Assembly (NCBI GenBank): GCA_037142515.1
Contig: JBAXAM010000001.1
Coordinates: 109,678-173,677 of the forward strand
Source of the DNA: JBAXAM01 sp037142515
GTDB lineage: Bacteria; Pseudomonadota; Gammaproteobacteria; UBA9339
Direction: 5' to 3'
Length of the DNA stretch: 64,000 bases
The stretch's first letter is position 1; every line of letters starts with the position of its first letter. The position numbers and the translations under genes are program-made. Shown here in pieces: positions 26,448-39,000 of this stretch. Under the pieces are notes generated by a model, which searched no databases, was not told the origin of the DNA, and saw only the letters and a list, made by a program, of their open reading frames with translations.

Positions 26448-29400
26448 TCAAATTTTTTGTAATGCTTCGTAAATCTTCCACCTTCTGCTAATATCTTCTT
26501 CTGCCAACTGTATTAGATGCTTTGCAGCTTCTGGCTTAGTTCGCATCAAAATCTGATAGCGATTTTCATTTTTAATATACTCGCTAAAAACAACATTAGT
26601 TCTACCAGAGTCTAATTGCAATGGGTTCACTCCCTCTTTGGCTCGATCTGGATTATAGCGATATAGCGGCCAATAACCGCATTGCACCGCAAGCTTTTGT
26701 TGCTGCATTCCGTGTTGCATATCAATTCCATGAGCAAGACAATGACTATAAGCAATTACAATTGCTGGCCCGTCGTAGCTTTCTGCCTCCTGAAAAGCTC
26801 TGATAGCCTGTGCAGGATTAGCTCCAATTGAAACACTAGCAACATAAATATTACCATAAGTCATAAACATTAACCCCAAATCTTTTTTTGCTGTTGGTTT
26901 GCCACCAGCTGCAAATTTACCCACTGCCCCACGTGGCGTGGCTTTTGAGGCTTGCCCCCCAGTATTAGAATATACCTCTGTATCAAGTACGAGCACCTTT
27001 ATATTTCTACCGCTTGCAAGTACATGGTCTAAACCACCATAGCCAATATCATAAGCCCAACCATCTCCGCCGATTGCCCAAATACTTTGTCTAACCAACT
27101 GATCGACCAGTGATAATAATTGTCTAGAACGCGGACTATCAATTGCCATTAAATAATTTTTTAATTTAGCAATATCATATCTGAGCTGGGCAATTTCATT
27201 GTCAGTTTTTTGCGAGGCATTAACAATAGCATTAATTAACTGTGGAGCATTAATCCGATCCGAAAGCTCTGCTATTAACTCTTGCGCTTGTTCACGGTGC
27301 TTATCTGCTGTTAATAAAAATCCAAACCCGAACTCAGCATTATCTTCAAACAATGAAGCACCAAATGCTGGGCCTCGTCCCTCATGATTTACAGTCCAAG
27401 GAGACGTTGGTAAATAGCCGCTATATGCAAGCGTACAACCACAAGCATCGGCCATAATTAAGCGATCACCAAACAATTGCGTTAATAATTTTAGATAAGG
27501 AGCTTCACCACAACCAGCGCAGGCTGCACAAAACTCAAACATCGGCGTTACATACTGAATACCACGCACACTTATTTTGTCGACTTTATTTGGATCGGTT
27601 GGCAAATGCTCGAAAAATTTAATATTATTACGCTCATTTTCAAGCACAGCTGTTTTCGGCCGCATAATTAATGCCTTTTTGTCAGCTTTGCCTTTGTTTA
27701 CAGGACAAACGGAAATACAAGCACCACAGCCAGTACAGTCTTCCGCATATACTTGCAGCGTAAAACAATCGCCGGCCGCATCCGAACCAAGTAATTTAGT
27801 CGCCTGAAAAGTCGTCGGAGTATTTTGGAGCGCACTTTTTGGATATCGCTTGGCACGAATAGCGCTATGCGGACAAACAATACGACATAAACCACACTGC
27901 GCACAGTTTTCTGACAACCATATTGGGATTTCATGCGAAATATTGCGCTTCTCCCAGCAAGTTGAATTGCTGGGATAAGTACCATCACATGGAAAAACAC
28001 TTACTGGCAATTCATTACCACGACCCGCCATCATTTCGCCAATTACTTCTTGTATGAATTTCGGAGCATGTTCGCTCACAACAGGGGGCAAATCAAAACT
28101 ACTTGTAACTTTATTCGGGTATTTAACCGCATAAAGATTTGCTAAAGTATTATCAACTGCCTCGTAGTTTTTCTTAAGAACAGCTTCGCCCTTGGTGGCA
28201 TAGGTTTTTTTGATAGCTTTTTTAATTTTTGCAATTGCGACTTCACGCGAAAGCACACCGCTTAAAGCAAAAAAACAAGTTTGCATAATAGTATTAATAT
28301 GACTTCTCATTCCTAAATCGCGCGCAACTTTATAAGCATCAATCACATAAAAATTAATATTTTTGCTTATAATAGCTTGTTGCAATGAACTCGGCAGTTT
28401 ATCCCAGACCTCATCCGCAGCAAAAGGACTGTTTAAGAGAAAAATGGCATTTGGCGTAGCTCTTTCCAAAATTGCCATTCGCTCGGCAAATCTAAACTGG
28501 TGACAACCAATAAAATTAGCGCGACTAATTAAATAAGTAGAATGAATTTTATTTGGACCAAAACGCAAATGCGAAACTGTTTGTGATCCGGTTTTTTTTG
28601 CGTCATAAACAAAATAACCTTGTACATATAAATCAGTTTCTTCGCCAATAATTTTTATAGAGTTTTTATTAGCACTAACCGTACCATCAGCACCAAGACC
28701 GTAAAAAACCGCGCGAATCACCTCATCTGGTTCAATATCAAAGCTAGCATCATATTCCAAACTAGTATTAGTGACGTCATCATTAATTCCGATAGTAAAA
28801 CTATTTTTCGGGTCAGTCTTTTGAAGTTCATCAAAAATACCTTTAACCATTGCCGGCGTAAATTCTTTGGAAGCAAGACCGTAACGCCCACCAATAATTT
28901 TTTTATTTTGCAAGTTAATATTACTATCAACCAAAGCTGTAACAACCTCTTCATATAATGGCTCACCAACAGACCCAGCTTCTTTGGTACGATCTAAAAC
29001 TGCAATGGCCACACAAGTTCTAGGTAACGCATGTAAAAATTGAGCCTTGGGAAATGGACGGAACAGCCGTACTTTTAGCAGACCAACCTTTGCGCCTTGC
29101 CCACAAAGATAATCTACAGTTTCTTGCACGGTTTCTGCACCAGAACCCATAATGACAATCACACGCTCGGCCTCTGGATCGCCATAGTATTCTATTAATT
29201 TATACTCTCGACCAGTAACCTCTTTAAGCTGTCGCAAATTTTTTTCTAGAATATTTGGCAGTGCAGCATAAAAAGAATTTACGGCTTCGCGCCCTTGGAA
29301 ATAAACATCAGAATCAGCAACAACTCCCCGAACTGTTGGATTTTCAGGTGTTAAACGCCGATTACGGTTAGCAATAACTAAATCATCTGGAATCATCGTA

Positions 29401-29987
29401 CGAATTTGTTGATCAGATAAAATTTCAACCTTTGCTACTTCATGACTAGTACGAAAGCCATCGAAAAAATGCAAAAACGGAATACGTGCCTCAAGCGTTG
29501 TAGCTTGAGCAATTAGAGCCATATCATGTGCTTCTTGTACACTTGACGAACAAAGCATAGCAAGGCCGGTAGCACGGGTTGCATAAATATCTGAGTGGTC
29601 ACCATAAATTGACATCCCTTGCGCTGCTACAGTACGAGCAGCAACATGAAAAACGGCTGGTAGTAATTCTCCAGCAACACGATACAAATTAGGAATCATT
29701 AATAATAACCCTTGCGAAGCAGTAAACGTCGTTGCTAATGCTCCTGTTTGAGCTGCACCATGAATCGCTCCAGCAGCACCACCTTCGCTTTGCATAGTTA
29801 CTACTTGAGGGACAGTACCCCAAACATTTTTAATTCCCTCAGCCGACCACTGATCAGGAAATTCTCCCATAGGTGAGGCCGGAGTAATGGGATAAATAAT
29901 GCAGATTTCATTCGTACGATAAGCAACATAAGAAGTCGCTTCATTGCCATCAAGTACACAAAAAGAATTTTTTATTTTTTTGATCAT
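26448..29987 (-). CDS. nifJ: Pyruvate:ferredoxin (flavodoxin) oxidoreductase
   Basis: Oxidatively decarboxylates pyruvate to acetyl-CoA and CO2, reducing ferredoxin or flavodoxin. 1179 residues, the full single-chain homodimeric form. The N-terminal pyrimidine-binding domain has YPITPASPMGE and is followed by the gamma domain (FGLGADGTVSANK-like). Two 4Fe-4S motifs are present: CAQCGLCRIVCP and CTGCGACISVCP. The thiamine-diphosphate domain has the GGDGWAYDIGYGG and NTGGQASKATP motifs, and CAACAGCGE supplies cysteines for the proximal cluster. It heads nifJ-ptb-ackA. This oxygen-sensitive enzyme is unexpected in a Coxiella-like bacterium and suggests low-oxygen growth. Confidence 0.97.
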   Translation of the reverse strand: MIKKIKNSFCVLDGNEATSYVAYRTNEICIIYPITPASPMGEFPDQWSAEGIKNVWGTVPQVVTMQSEGGAAGAIHGAAQTGALATTFTASQGLLLMIPNLYRVAGELLPAVFHVAARTVAAQGMSIYGDHSDIYATRATGLAMLCSSSVQEAHDMALIAQATTLEARIPFLHFFDGFRTSHEVAKVEILSDQQIRTMIPDDLVIANRNRRLTPENPTVRGVVADSDVYFQGREAVNSFYAALPNILEKNLRQLKEVTGREYKLIEYYGDPEAERVIVIMGSGAETVQETVDYLCGQGAKVGLLKVRLFRPFPKAQFLHALPRTCVAIAVLDRTKEAGSVGEPLYEEVVTALVDSNINLQNKKIIGGRYGLASKEFTPAMVKGIFDELQKTDPKNSFTIGINDDVTNTSLEYDASFDIEPDEVIRAVFYGLGADGTVSANKNSIKIIGEETDLYVQGYFVYDAKKTGSQTVSHLRFGPNKIHSTYLISRANFIGCHQFRFAERMAILERATPNAIFLLNSPFAADEVWDKLPSSLQQAIISKNINFYVIDAYKVARDLGMRSHINTIMQTCFFALSGVLSREVAIAKIKKAIKKTYATKGEAVLKKNYEAVDNTLANLYAVKYPNKVTSSFDLPPVVSEHAPKFIQEVIGEMMAGRGNELPVSVFPCDGTYPSNSTCWEKRNISHEIPIWLSENCAQCGLCRIVCPHSAIRAKRYPKSALQNTPTTFQATKLLGSDAAGDCFTLQVYAEDCTGCGACISVCPVNKGKADKKALIMRPKTAVLENERNNIKFFEHLPTDPNKVDKISVRGIQYVTPMFEFCAACAGCGEAPYLKLLTQLFGDRLIMADACGCTLAYSGYLPTSPWTVNHEGRGPAFGASLFEDNAEFGFGFLLTADKHREQAQELIAELSDRINAPQLINAIVNASQKTDNEIAQLRYDIAKLKNYLMAIDSPRSRQLLSLVDQLVRQSIWAIGGDGWAYDIGYGGLDHVLASGRNIKVLVLDTEVYSNTGGQASKATPRGAVGKFAAGGKPTAKKDLGLMFMTYGNIYVASVSIGANPAQAIRAFQEAESYDGPAIVIAYSHCLAHGIDMQHGMQQQKLAVQCGYWPLYRYNPDRAKEGVNPLQLDSGRTNVVFSEYIKNENRYQILMRTKPEAAKHLIQLAEEDISRRWKIYEALQKI

Positions 29988-30018
29988 TATAATAGTCTCA
30001 TCTCATCAAAATTTTAAG

Positions 30019-30039
30019 ATGATCGCATTATAAGATCAT
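30019..30039 (-). promoter_or_regulatory. Promoter with palindromic operator for nifJ
   Basis: An inverted repeat ATGATC-N9-GATCAT surrounds a perfect TATAAT on the minus strand (30032-30027). Transcription would start near 30020, leaving a leader of about 33 bases before nifJ. A regulator bound to the palindrome would block the -10 box. The -35 region is weak. Confidence 0.42.
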
Positions 30040-30083
30040 TGATAATAGAAATCGATACTTTTTTCTACCATCAACTATAATAA

Positions 30084-33000
30084 TTAAAACTTAAATCGTG
30101 GCGTATAACCAGGATCAACATCGGTATCTGTTTTTATCGGCTTATCTTTTTTCCATTTTTTAAATGCATCTAAACCCTCTAACCTTTTTTCTATATTACT
30201 CACATTTTGATCTATTCCTTGACCTTTTGCAGCTATATCCTTTGCAGCTTTTACATCTACCGCTCCCACACTTTCGCCTGCACTATTTAATTGCTTATCA
30301 AGCTCCTGACTACTATTTTGAATCTTTTGAATCTCAACTTCATCCTTATGAAAAAAATTATAAATCGAAGTACAGTACTTTTTAAAGAAGCCCTCAAAAA
30401 ATCCTAATTTACGCTCATTATACGCCTTAAGGTTTTTTTGCAAATCGTATAGCTTTCTATCTACGCTATTCAATATTTTCACAGCTTCTTTACGTTGTGA
30501 TGCCGCCTCTAACAGCTCTCGATCTGCTGTTATCAATGGTAAAGACTTTTCCACTGAATTCACTCTGCTGGAAGCGTCTTCTAATTGCGCATGAATTGCA
30601 TCATCTTTCGGCAGCTGTAATTGCTGCGCAACTTTTGAAATCCCAGTTAATAACTCTTTTTGATGCTCTAAAGCTTTAGCAACACTCACCTCAACTGTTT
30701 TTATAGCCTCTATCGAACCAGTTAATTCATCTTTCATATCTTTACCTGAAGACTCCTCGACTGTGACTCCTAATGCTTTTCTACCAGCCTCAATCTCATT
30801 CCGAGCTTTTTCAATATCCCCTTCAGTATTTTTAATTTCTCCTATTGCCTCCTCTAATTTCTTCAATACGTCACTTTGTTCTTCTTCTGCATTACGTCGC
30901 ACTTCAGCTAAGTCTACTAATTCCTTAAAGTACTTATCTAAATGCTCCAAATGATTTTTTTGAAGAAGCCATACACGGTTTCTAGCTGTTATTAACTTAT
31001 CTTGCACATCTTGCGCTAAACTTGGTCTTCTTAAGTCGCTTGTACTCAACTTTTTACCATATGACTCATCTACATCTGTTGGTATATACTTATTTAGTAT
31101 CTCTTTTTGCTCTAATAACTGTGGAGCAATCTTGTCAGCACATGCTTTAACCTCGAGTGACATAGCGTTTAAAACTTCTGCACTTGCATCTTTACTTAAC
31201 TCAGCGATTTTTCCTTCTAAAATCTCCACCTCATTCCAAATCTGATCAACCACTATGTTACTTTCTTCTATTACATGCAATATAGAATCATCTTCTTGTT
31301 TTTGTGTTTTAGCTAATTCTTGCAAATTTCTTACTCCTTTATCTAATACTTCTAGCTGTTCTTTCTGCATATTCTCAATCTGTTTTTTCGCACCCCCTAA
31401 ACTCAATTTTACTGTATTATCAAGGCTCGACACTAATAAATTGCTCAACACTGTTACTTTGTTGCCAAAAAATTCTATAACACTGGTTTTTAGTGTTACT
31501 ATACTATCCACTAATCTATTTAAATCTTTTGCCATCTTGATATTAGGCACCAAAGCTTTTTCAATCTCTTGTTTCTTTTGCTCAATAGTATCTTCAACAA
31601 ACTGTTTAATTGCATTAAGATTATTCTCTATCAACCCAGTTACAATATTGTCCGCAGCGCGTCTATTTCCCGCTAGCTCTAACAACCTAACTTTATCATC
31701 TTGCATTTTACGCAAAGCTTCCTGTTCAAATACTTCAGCATTACTTACACTATCTGCCATATTTGTGGCGCGAGCCTCTATACTTCTATTAGCTTCCAAT
31801 ACTTTTCGATCCTTTATCAACTTAGTAACACTATCTATACTACTACTTATTCCCTTTGCTAAATCCTCTAGTTCTTGCGCCGAAAGATTTTGCTCTTCTT
31901 TAATATCAGGCTTGCCATCAATTGCTTCTTTTATCTTGCTTATTAAGATTATTATATTTTTGTCTTCTTCTTGCCGTTCTATGTTTAACAGATTTAATTC
32001 TTGCGATTTTCCTTTTAGCTTTTCTAAATCCTCTTTCACACCACTTACAACTTCATTTAACGATTGTTGAATATGTTTACTAGTCAGCGGATTTTGTTGC
32101 AAATACATTTCAATTGTTTGTTCAAGCGCTAAACTTTCTGACAGCAAAGATTCCAAGTCTTTCACCAATATGGTTTTTTTACTCCCCTTAGCGCTTTCAA
32201 GTTTTTCAACGCGCTCTTTAATTCGCTTTCTATAACTTTCAATTTCATGCATCTTTGGTAAAACATTTTTCAAATCTTGCAACCGCTCTTCCATTTCTGG
32301 CAACTTGGTATCTTGTATCTCTTTCGCTCCTGCTAGCGCGTTCTTTAAGAGTGTTTGCAGAGCTTCAGGCAAAGCTACATTACCTTCCTCTTTTTTCAGT
32401 ATTTCTTGTTGCTTCTGTAAGCCATCAATCACATTTTTAATATTTTGTATCTCTACTTCTAATTTCTGCGCGTCTTCTGCAGTAGCAGGCTGATTGATCT
32501 TAACTGCTTCAATTTTTTGATTAACATCAGTTATACCATCTTTAAGAACCGCTACCAATTCTCCTATACTATCATCTTTATTTTTCCGACTTTGGATTGC
32601 AAGGTCTATTCCCACCAACTCCGCTTCTAAAGCTTTTGTTTGCTCTGCTATAGTTTTACTTGCATTTATTATGGCAGCGTCTAACTGTGTACGCACATCT
32701 GAATTGAGGCTTTTTGGAGCTTCTTTTAAAAGCGTCTGTAGCGCCGCTTGTTGGTCTTTCAACACTTGAATACTTTTTTCTACACCGCTCTTTGTAGTAT
32801 TTACCAAGAGCTCTAATTGCTCTTTCGATTTGGCTGGATTTTCTCGCATTGACTTAGCTTGACTAAGCAGCTCACCTACAGTTTTATTAGCAACCGCAAT
32901 CTGCTGATTACAGCTCTTTATTGCCTCTTCTATTTCCCCGTCTTCTTTCGCTCGCGCTTGAGCTAATTCTGTTATTCTTTTCTGCACAGCTATCAGGTCT

Positions 33001-36000
33001 TCTAAAACCGTGGTTCGGACACTCGACACAAGCTGCAACGCATTCTCTTTGCTGGTTTTTGCTGCTGGATCAGTGTTCTGTGACACTTGGATATCATTCA
33101 ATAAATTATATTGTTTTAGTAAATCCTCTATCGCTTTTGTTACAGTTGGCTCTATGGTTTTTACTAATAAATCACTTAACACCCTTGCTTGCGTAGCAAC
33201 ATCGACCTTAACATTGCTTATAACTTTTTGGGTCCCTTGAACATCACTTTCAATTTGTTTAATTGCATCAACATATCCACCTATCAACCCTGATATTCTG
33301 GTATCTTCGTTGTGTATTGTTAAAGCCGCTTCCCTTAACTGTGTCAGCTGCTCTGCTAACTCCGTTGATTTGATTTGAACATCTTTCACTTGCAGCACAG
33401 CTTTTTCTAAATCATCTTTTAGCTCTTCTGGCGCATCAAGTTTTTGTAGTTTTTCCGGGTACTGCTGCAAAGAAGCATCAGCCTGGTTTTTGAATTCTGT
33501 TATTTTTTCCGCCAAACTGTCTAAATCTTTTGCTGGTGTGATTTTAGCGTTTAGAACATTAGTAATTTGCTGACTGTTTTTTGCAACTTCAATTTCAATT
33601 TGTTTAACCGCATTATTAGTGTTTTCTATTGAGCTTGATACTTGTACTTGAAGCTCTAATCTAACCATTAAATCTACTCGCTGTTTCTCTATAGATTTTA
33701 GATAATCATCAGCCTTGTTCCTTTGCTCCAAAAGACTATCTACATATTTGCGTATACTTGGGTTGGGCTCTGTGTCATCTTGGAAATTATTAAGCTCTGC
33801 TTTTAACGCGTTTTTATTTGTAGCTACTTTTTCCTTAGAGCCTTCTATTTTTTCCTGCAAGCTTTCTAACTGTGTTCGTGCTTCCTCAGGCTTCTTTTCC
33901 TGTAAACTCTGCTCGATAGCTTTAACATCTTCATTAAGCTCACTTGATGAAAACTCGGTTACCACTAAACCTGGGATATTTTCTAAATGCTTTATTTTAT
34001 CTTGTAATACCTCTAAACGTTTTTGTTGTTCTGCTTGTTGTTCTGTTCTTTGCTTTAATAAACCTCCTATATACTCTTTTGCCACAAGATCAAGCCCATC
34101 GTTACCTGTAAAAGAATTAAGCTCTTCTCCTAGTAACTTTATATTCTCACCCAATCCAGTTATATATTCTTTTAACTTTATTCCCAATTCTTTCGCTTTT
34201 TCTAATATTGCTTGCTGCTCTGTTACAGTTTGCAAAGACTGCTCTATTTTCCCAATCTCAGTAGCAAAACCTTGCTTAATTTTCTCATCTTCTTCTGATA
34301 ATTGTTTAATTTTTTCTAAATGCGGAACTTTATCTGCTACTTCTTTTAATCCATTAGTTATTATTCCTAGCTGGCGATCAAAACCAAGATCACTGATATC
34401 CAGAGCTTGTAATAAAACATGCAACTCCTCTAATCTACTTTCTACATGTTGTATCAAGCTTTCTGGTATGTTATCTTTCAGCGCGCTTCGTAATTCACTA
34501 TACTTGCTCGCTTGTTCTATAACACGACTCAATTTGGCTATTGCTTGTTCTGCTTCTGCTACACGGTCATTACCTAGAACAAGGTGATCGATATCTAAAG
34601 TTTTTAAGTTAGCAAGATTGCTTTTGTATTGTGTAACCAATCCATCTATGGACCGTCCCAATACTGATGTTTTTTCAACCCCTGGAATATCCGTTGTTTC
34701 CAGGGTGTTTATATATTCTGCTAGTTTCGTCGCGGTTGGCCATAGTCTTTCTAGCGCTCCAACAGCTACTAAGCCATTACGTATGTTTTTTAAACTCGTA
34801 TAAAAATCATGGTTATTAACCTTAAGTTTTGCAAGCATGTCTTCTATGTCTTTTAGGCTTTTTTCAGCAAAAGATCTCAGACTATCTGGCATTGGCGCTT
34901 CAGGTAGTTGCTCAACATCTCGCTTCAGCGTATCTAGCTCCAAAATTATGCCTTTAAACGAGGCAACACTCTGCAACTTATCTGCTAACTCGCCCATTTC
35001 TTTAATATCTTTGCTGTTTTTCAGAGAAGCGCTGGCTGACTTTGTCAGTCCTTTTATAATCTTGACGTTAGATAAACCATCAATTGCTTCTTGTGCGGCT
35101 TTCAATCTGGCAGTTAATATTTCTTTCCCACCTAGCTTCTCTTGGTTTTCGATATTTTCAAGTATCGCTTGTACTCCATTTAATTTAGCCCCAAAATTTT
35201 TCCCGAGATCCAGTCGCTGCAACGAGAACCTTACAGACCCTAAAGTATTTCCCATCAGCTCACGCAAATTTGCTCTTTCTGTAACTTTCGGCAATCCAGC
35301 TTCCAGCTCGCTTAGTTTTTCATCTACAGCAAGATTCTTGATTCTCTGCAAATCGCTGATCGCTTGCCCAGCCTCAACAATAGTTTTATCGCTTAAATCA
35401 AAAACCGGTTCCAATTTCTGTAACTTGTCAAGGACCTGCCTACATCTTTCAATCAGCTCTCCCGTAGAACTTTTTAGTTTTTCTGCAACTAGCGGAATAT
35501 CTTTTTGTGCTTCTTGCAGCTTTTCTAACGTTAAAGTTAAATTTGTTGTTAAGTTTAATCCGCGCCCCCGATCTGCAATTAATTTGTCCAAATGTTCATG
35601 CTGCTGCTTTAAAATTACTAACTGTTCCTTAACATTTAACTGCTGCTTTGAAACCGCAGTTATTTTCCGCTTCGCTTCATCACTAAGGCTTAGACTCATC
35701 TTTTCCAGTTCAAGACTATCCTGAGCTATTTTCTGCACATCTAAGCCTTTTATAGCTGCTTCCTCAGCAAGTTTTGTTTTTTCTAATAAAACGTTTAACT
35801 TGTCCAACGGCGCCTTTTCAATGTTTAAAAACTCCTTGCTAATTTCTTGAATGCTATTTTCAATAATAGCAACAGCGTTTTCAGAATTTTGTGCCGACTG
35901 TGTTATTTCATCATCTTTTTTGTGCTGTACTTTGGCTATTTCTTCTAATCTCGCTTGTTCTGTTTCTAACCTTGCTAAAACACTGCCCATCTGCTGGTAA

Positions 36001-39000
36001 TGCAGGGCAGCATCGGCTACTTTATCTGACACTTCTGTATCAATATATTTGCCATCATTAAGCTTTTGCAGATTATTCAGCTTCGTTTCTAAATCTTCTG
36101 AAGATTTTTTAACATCTTCCGTTTTGTATTTTTCTATATCTTGTATTTTCTCTCTTAACACTATCTCTGTTAGGTTTTCAGCATGCTCAGTCTTTTTAAT
36201 AATTGCCCCAACACCCTCTTCAACCTTGCTAACTGCTCCATCAAATTCAATTGCTAATTTACTTATTTTTTCGTTATTCTCTCGCTGCGTTTTAGCAAAC
36301 GGCTCTAAATTTTGCGTGTGCGCAGTTGTAAGCTTTGCCAAATCGCTATTTAAAACTGTCGACGCTTTTCCTAAAGTGCTTATTACATTCCGCTGCACGT
36401 CGGCATTAAGACCTTGCGTCTCTTTAAAAACCTGTAATGACTTTTGCTGTGCCTCTAAAACCCCTCTAACATCCACCTCAAGTATTTTTGTGTTTTTTAC
36501 TAAAGTTTCCAAATCCTTCGCTTGCTTCTTTGGGTCTAGTAAAGCTTCTTCAATTTCAGTGTTTTTTTGCAGAACACTAGTTTTAGCCTGCTCGATCACT
36601 GTAAGACTTCTAACTACTTCTCCCGCTATTTCATCGTCTTTTGCTTTTCGTTCCTTAAGAGCAGACTCTAACTTTCCACTAACATCTATCAGTCCATTTA
36701 AGTCCACCGACTGAGCCTGAATTAAAACACTGTCTAATTGTTGCTGAATACTTAATGGCAATGGATTACGCGGCACTATATCTATGGCTTGCTTATGCTC
36801 TTGCAAGGTTGCTTCAGCAGCACGCTTTAATTTCCCTATATCTCCAATCAATGTATCTATAGCTTCAGCAGACATGGTTGTCTGGTTAATAGCCCGGTTT
36901 GTAAGCTCTAAAATATCCGTCTTAATCTGTTCTATTTTTTTAACAAAACCTTGCGCCAACTGCGCTACTTTTTCATCCTCGAATCGTCGTGCTTCAGCCA
37001 GCTCTTCTAACTCTTCCGGCGCTGTTTTTATTTCTCCTAAAGCTACAGTAGTATCACCAACAAATTTCAAAGCATTACCTAACTGTTCTTGTATATCTCC
37101 AGGAAGAATTGCTTTCTTTGCTGCTTCCAGCGATTTTTGCTGCTGCGATAAAATATTATCAGCTTTTGTTATAAAATCTTGGCTTGTATTTGCTAGACCA
37201 CTCAACTCATCTGCTTTCAGCTCTATATTTACTTTTGCAGCTGAAATATTATCTTTGTTTGTTTGTAGCTCCTGATTAATCTTTTCAATTTCTAATTTAT
37301 TATTGTTTAATATTTTCTCCGCACTTTCTTTTTCCAACAATCGCTGTTTCTTTAATTCTTCTAACTTCGTTATACCAGCTACCATTAATTGCGCATCTGT
37401 TTCAATCTTCGACACACGATCTAAAACTCCCTTCAATTTATCTAAAGTGATTGGCGGCAGTGGCTCTTTACTAAATAACTCCAACCCTTGCTCTTGCCTT
37501 TGTTTTAGTAAATTTTCTTTTTCTACCGCACAATTATTTATTTCTTGTATCAGGCCATCTAAGCTTTTAGCTATCATACTCGCTGAATCACTACTAACTT
37601 GCACACTGACTTTTTTAATTCTTTCATCAAGTTGATTAGCTACAACAGAAAAGTTCTCTATCGTTTTTAATATTCTGTCGTCTTCTTTTGATCGCCCCTG
37701 AATTGCTTGCGTTAAGTTTGTAAGCTCTGCATTTATTAGATTCTGCTGCTCCTCTACAGCACTCGATGCACTTACTACTGCATTATCTAAAGCACTTTTT
37801 GCATTGACACTAATGCTTTTTGGTGCGCTATCTTCTAAGCTTTTTTGCTGCTGTTTTAATGTAACAATTTTTCCTTCCGTAAAAGTTTTTATACTACCCT
37901 CTAAAGTTTTTAAGTCTTCTAACTTACTTGGAAGTTTTAGGGTGTCTTGAACTTTCGTTACTTGCGTACCAAGATCGCTTTTAAAACCCTCGACCAACGG
38001 ACCAAAATTCTTTATCGAGTCTAATATCTTTTTATCTTCTGAATCTCGTACTTGCGCTAATGCACTTAACTCTTCACGCTTATTTGCCAATACTACTAAA
38101 TTCTCTTTTTTAACCGCACCCACTCGCGCTACAGCTTTTTCTAGTTCACTTGCAACCTCTTCCTTAAGACCAACCTTATCAATCGCTCCTAGTGATTCGC
38201 CTTGTGCTGTTAAACTAATGCCGGCATTTTTCTCTTCCAACTGTATATTTTCTACTAAACCTATCAGGTCTTGTACTTTTGTTTTTTCATCAAAAACAGT
38301 TCCACCTATAACATCTTTAATGCTTCCCTCAACTCCACTAACTTGATCATTAACAGTCTGTATTTTACTTGCGGCTTCTTCATCTTTTTTAGCTCGCACA
38401 CCAATTAAATTTTCTATATTTTGCCGCGCAGCCGCTAAATCTTTCTCCAGTAGCTGAGCAGAACTTATAGCTGTATTTGATCGTTTTTGTAGGTATGTAA
38501 CGTCGCTCTTACCACTATCTGCGGCCTCATTTAAATCTAAAGTGGTTTTTGCTATATGTTTATTTACGTCATCAAATAAATCTTTTAACTCAACTACGCT
38601 CATCACCTCAAGTTTCTTACCACTACTATCCAAAATCTTTTTTCTAATACTTTCTATGATGGAAGTAATTACAATATTATTCTGGTCAATTTTACCTTCT
38701 GCCACTTTCCGCTCTTCAACTAAAGCTACCAGATTTTCTTGCTGAGTCTTTATTTTCAACAAAGAAACCTGCAGGTCTCCTATTTTATTCAAAGATGCGT
38801 TTATTTGCGCCTGTAATCGCGGATCAAACTTTTGATTGTGCTCTTGATCTTCCTTGGCTTTAACTAAAAGCTTTTCCAACGATTCATTCTGTGCTTGTAC
38901 ATTACCAGCAGCAGTGGCCCGATCGCTTTTTACCTTCTCTGCCAGGGCATTTAGTGCAGATGGATCCGAATCTTTGTCTCTAAAAATATCCGCAGTCTCA

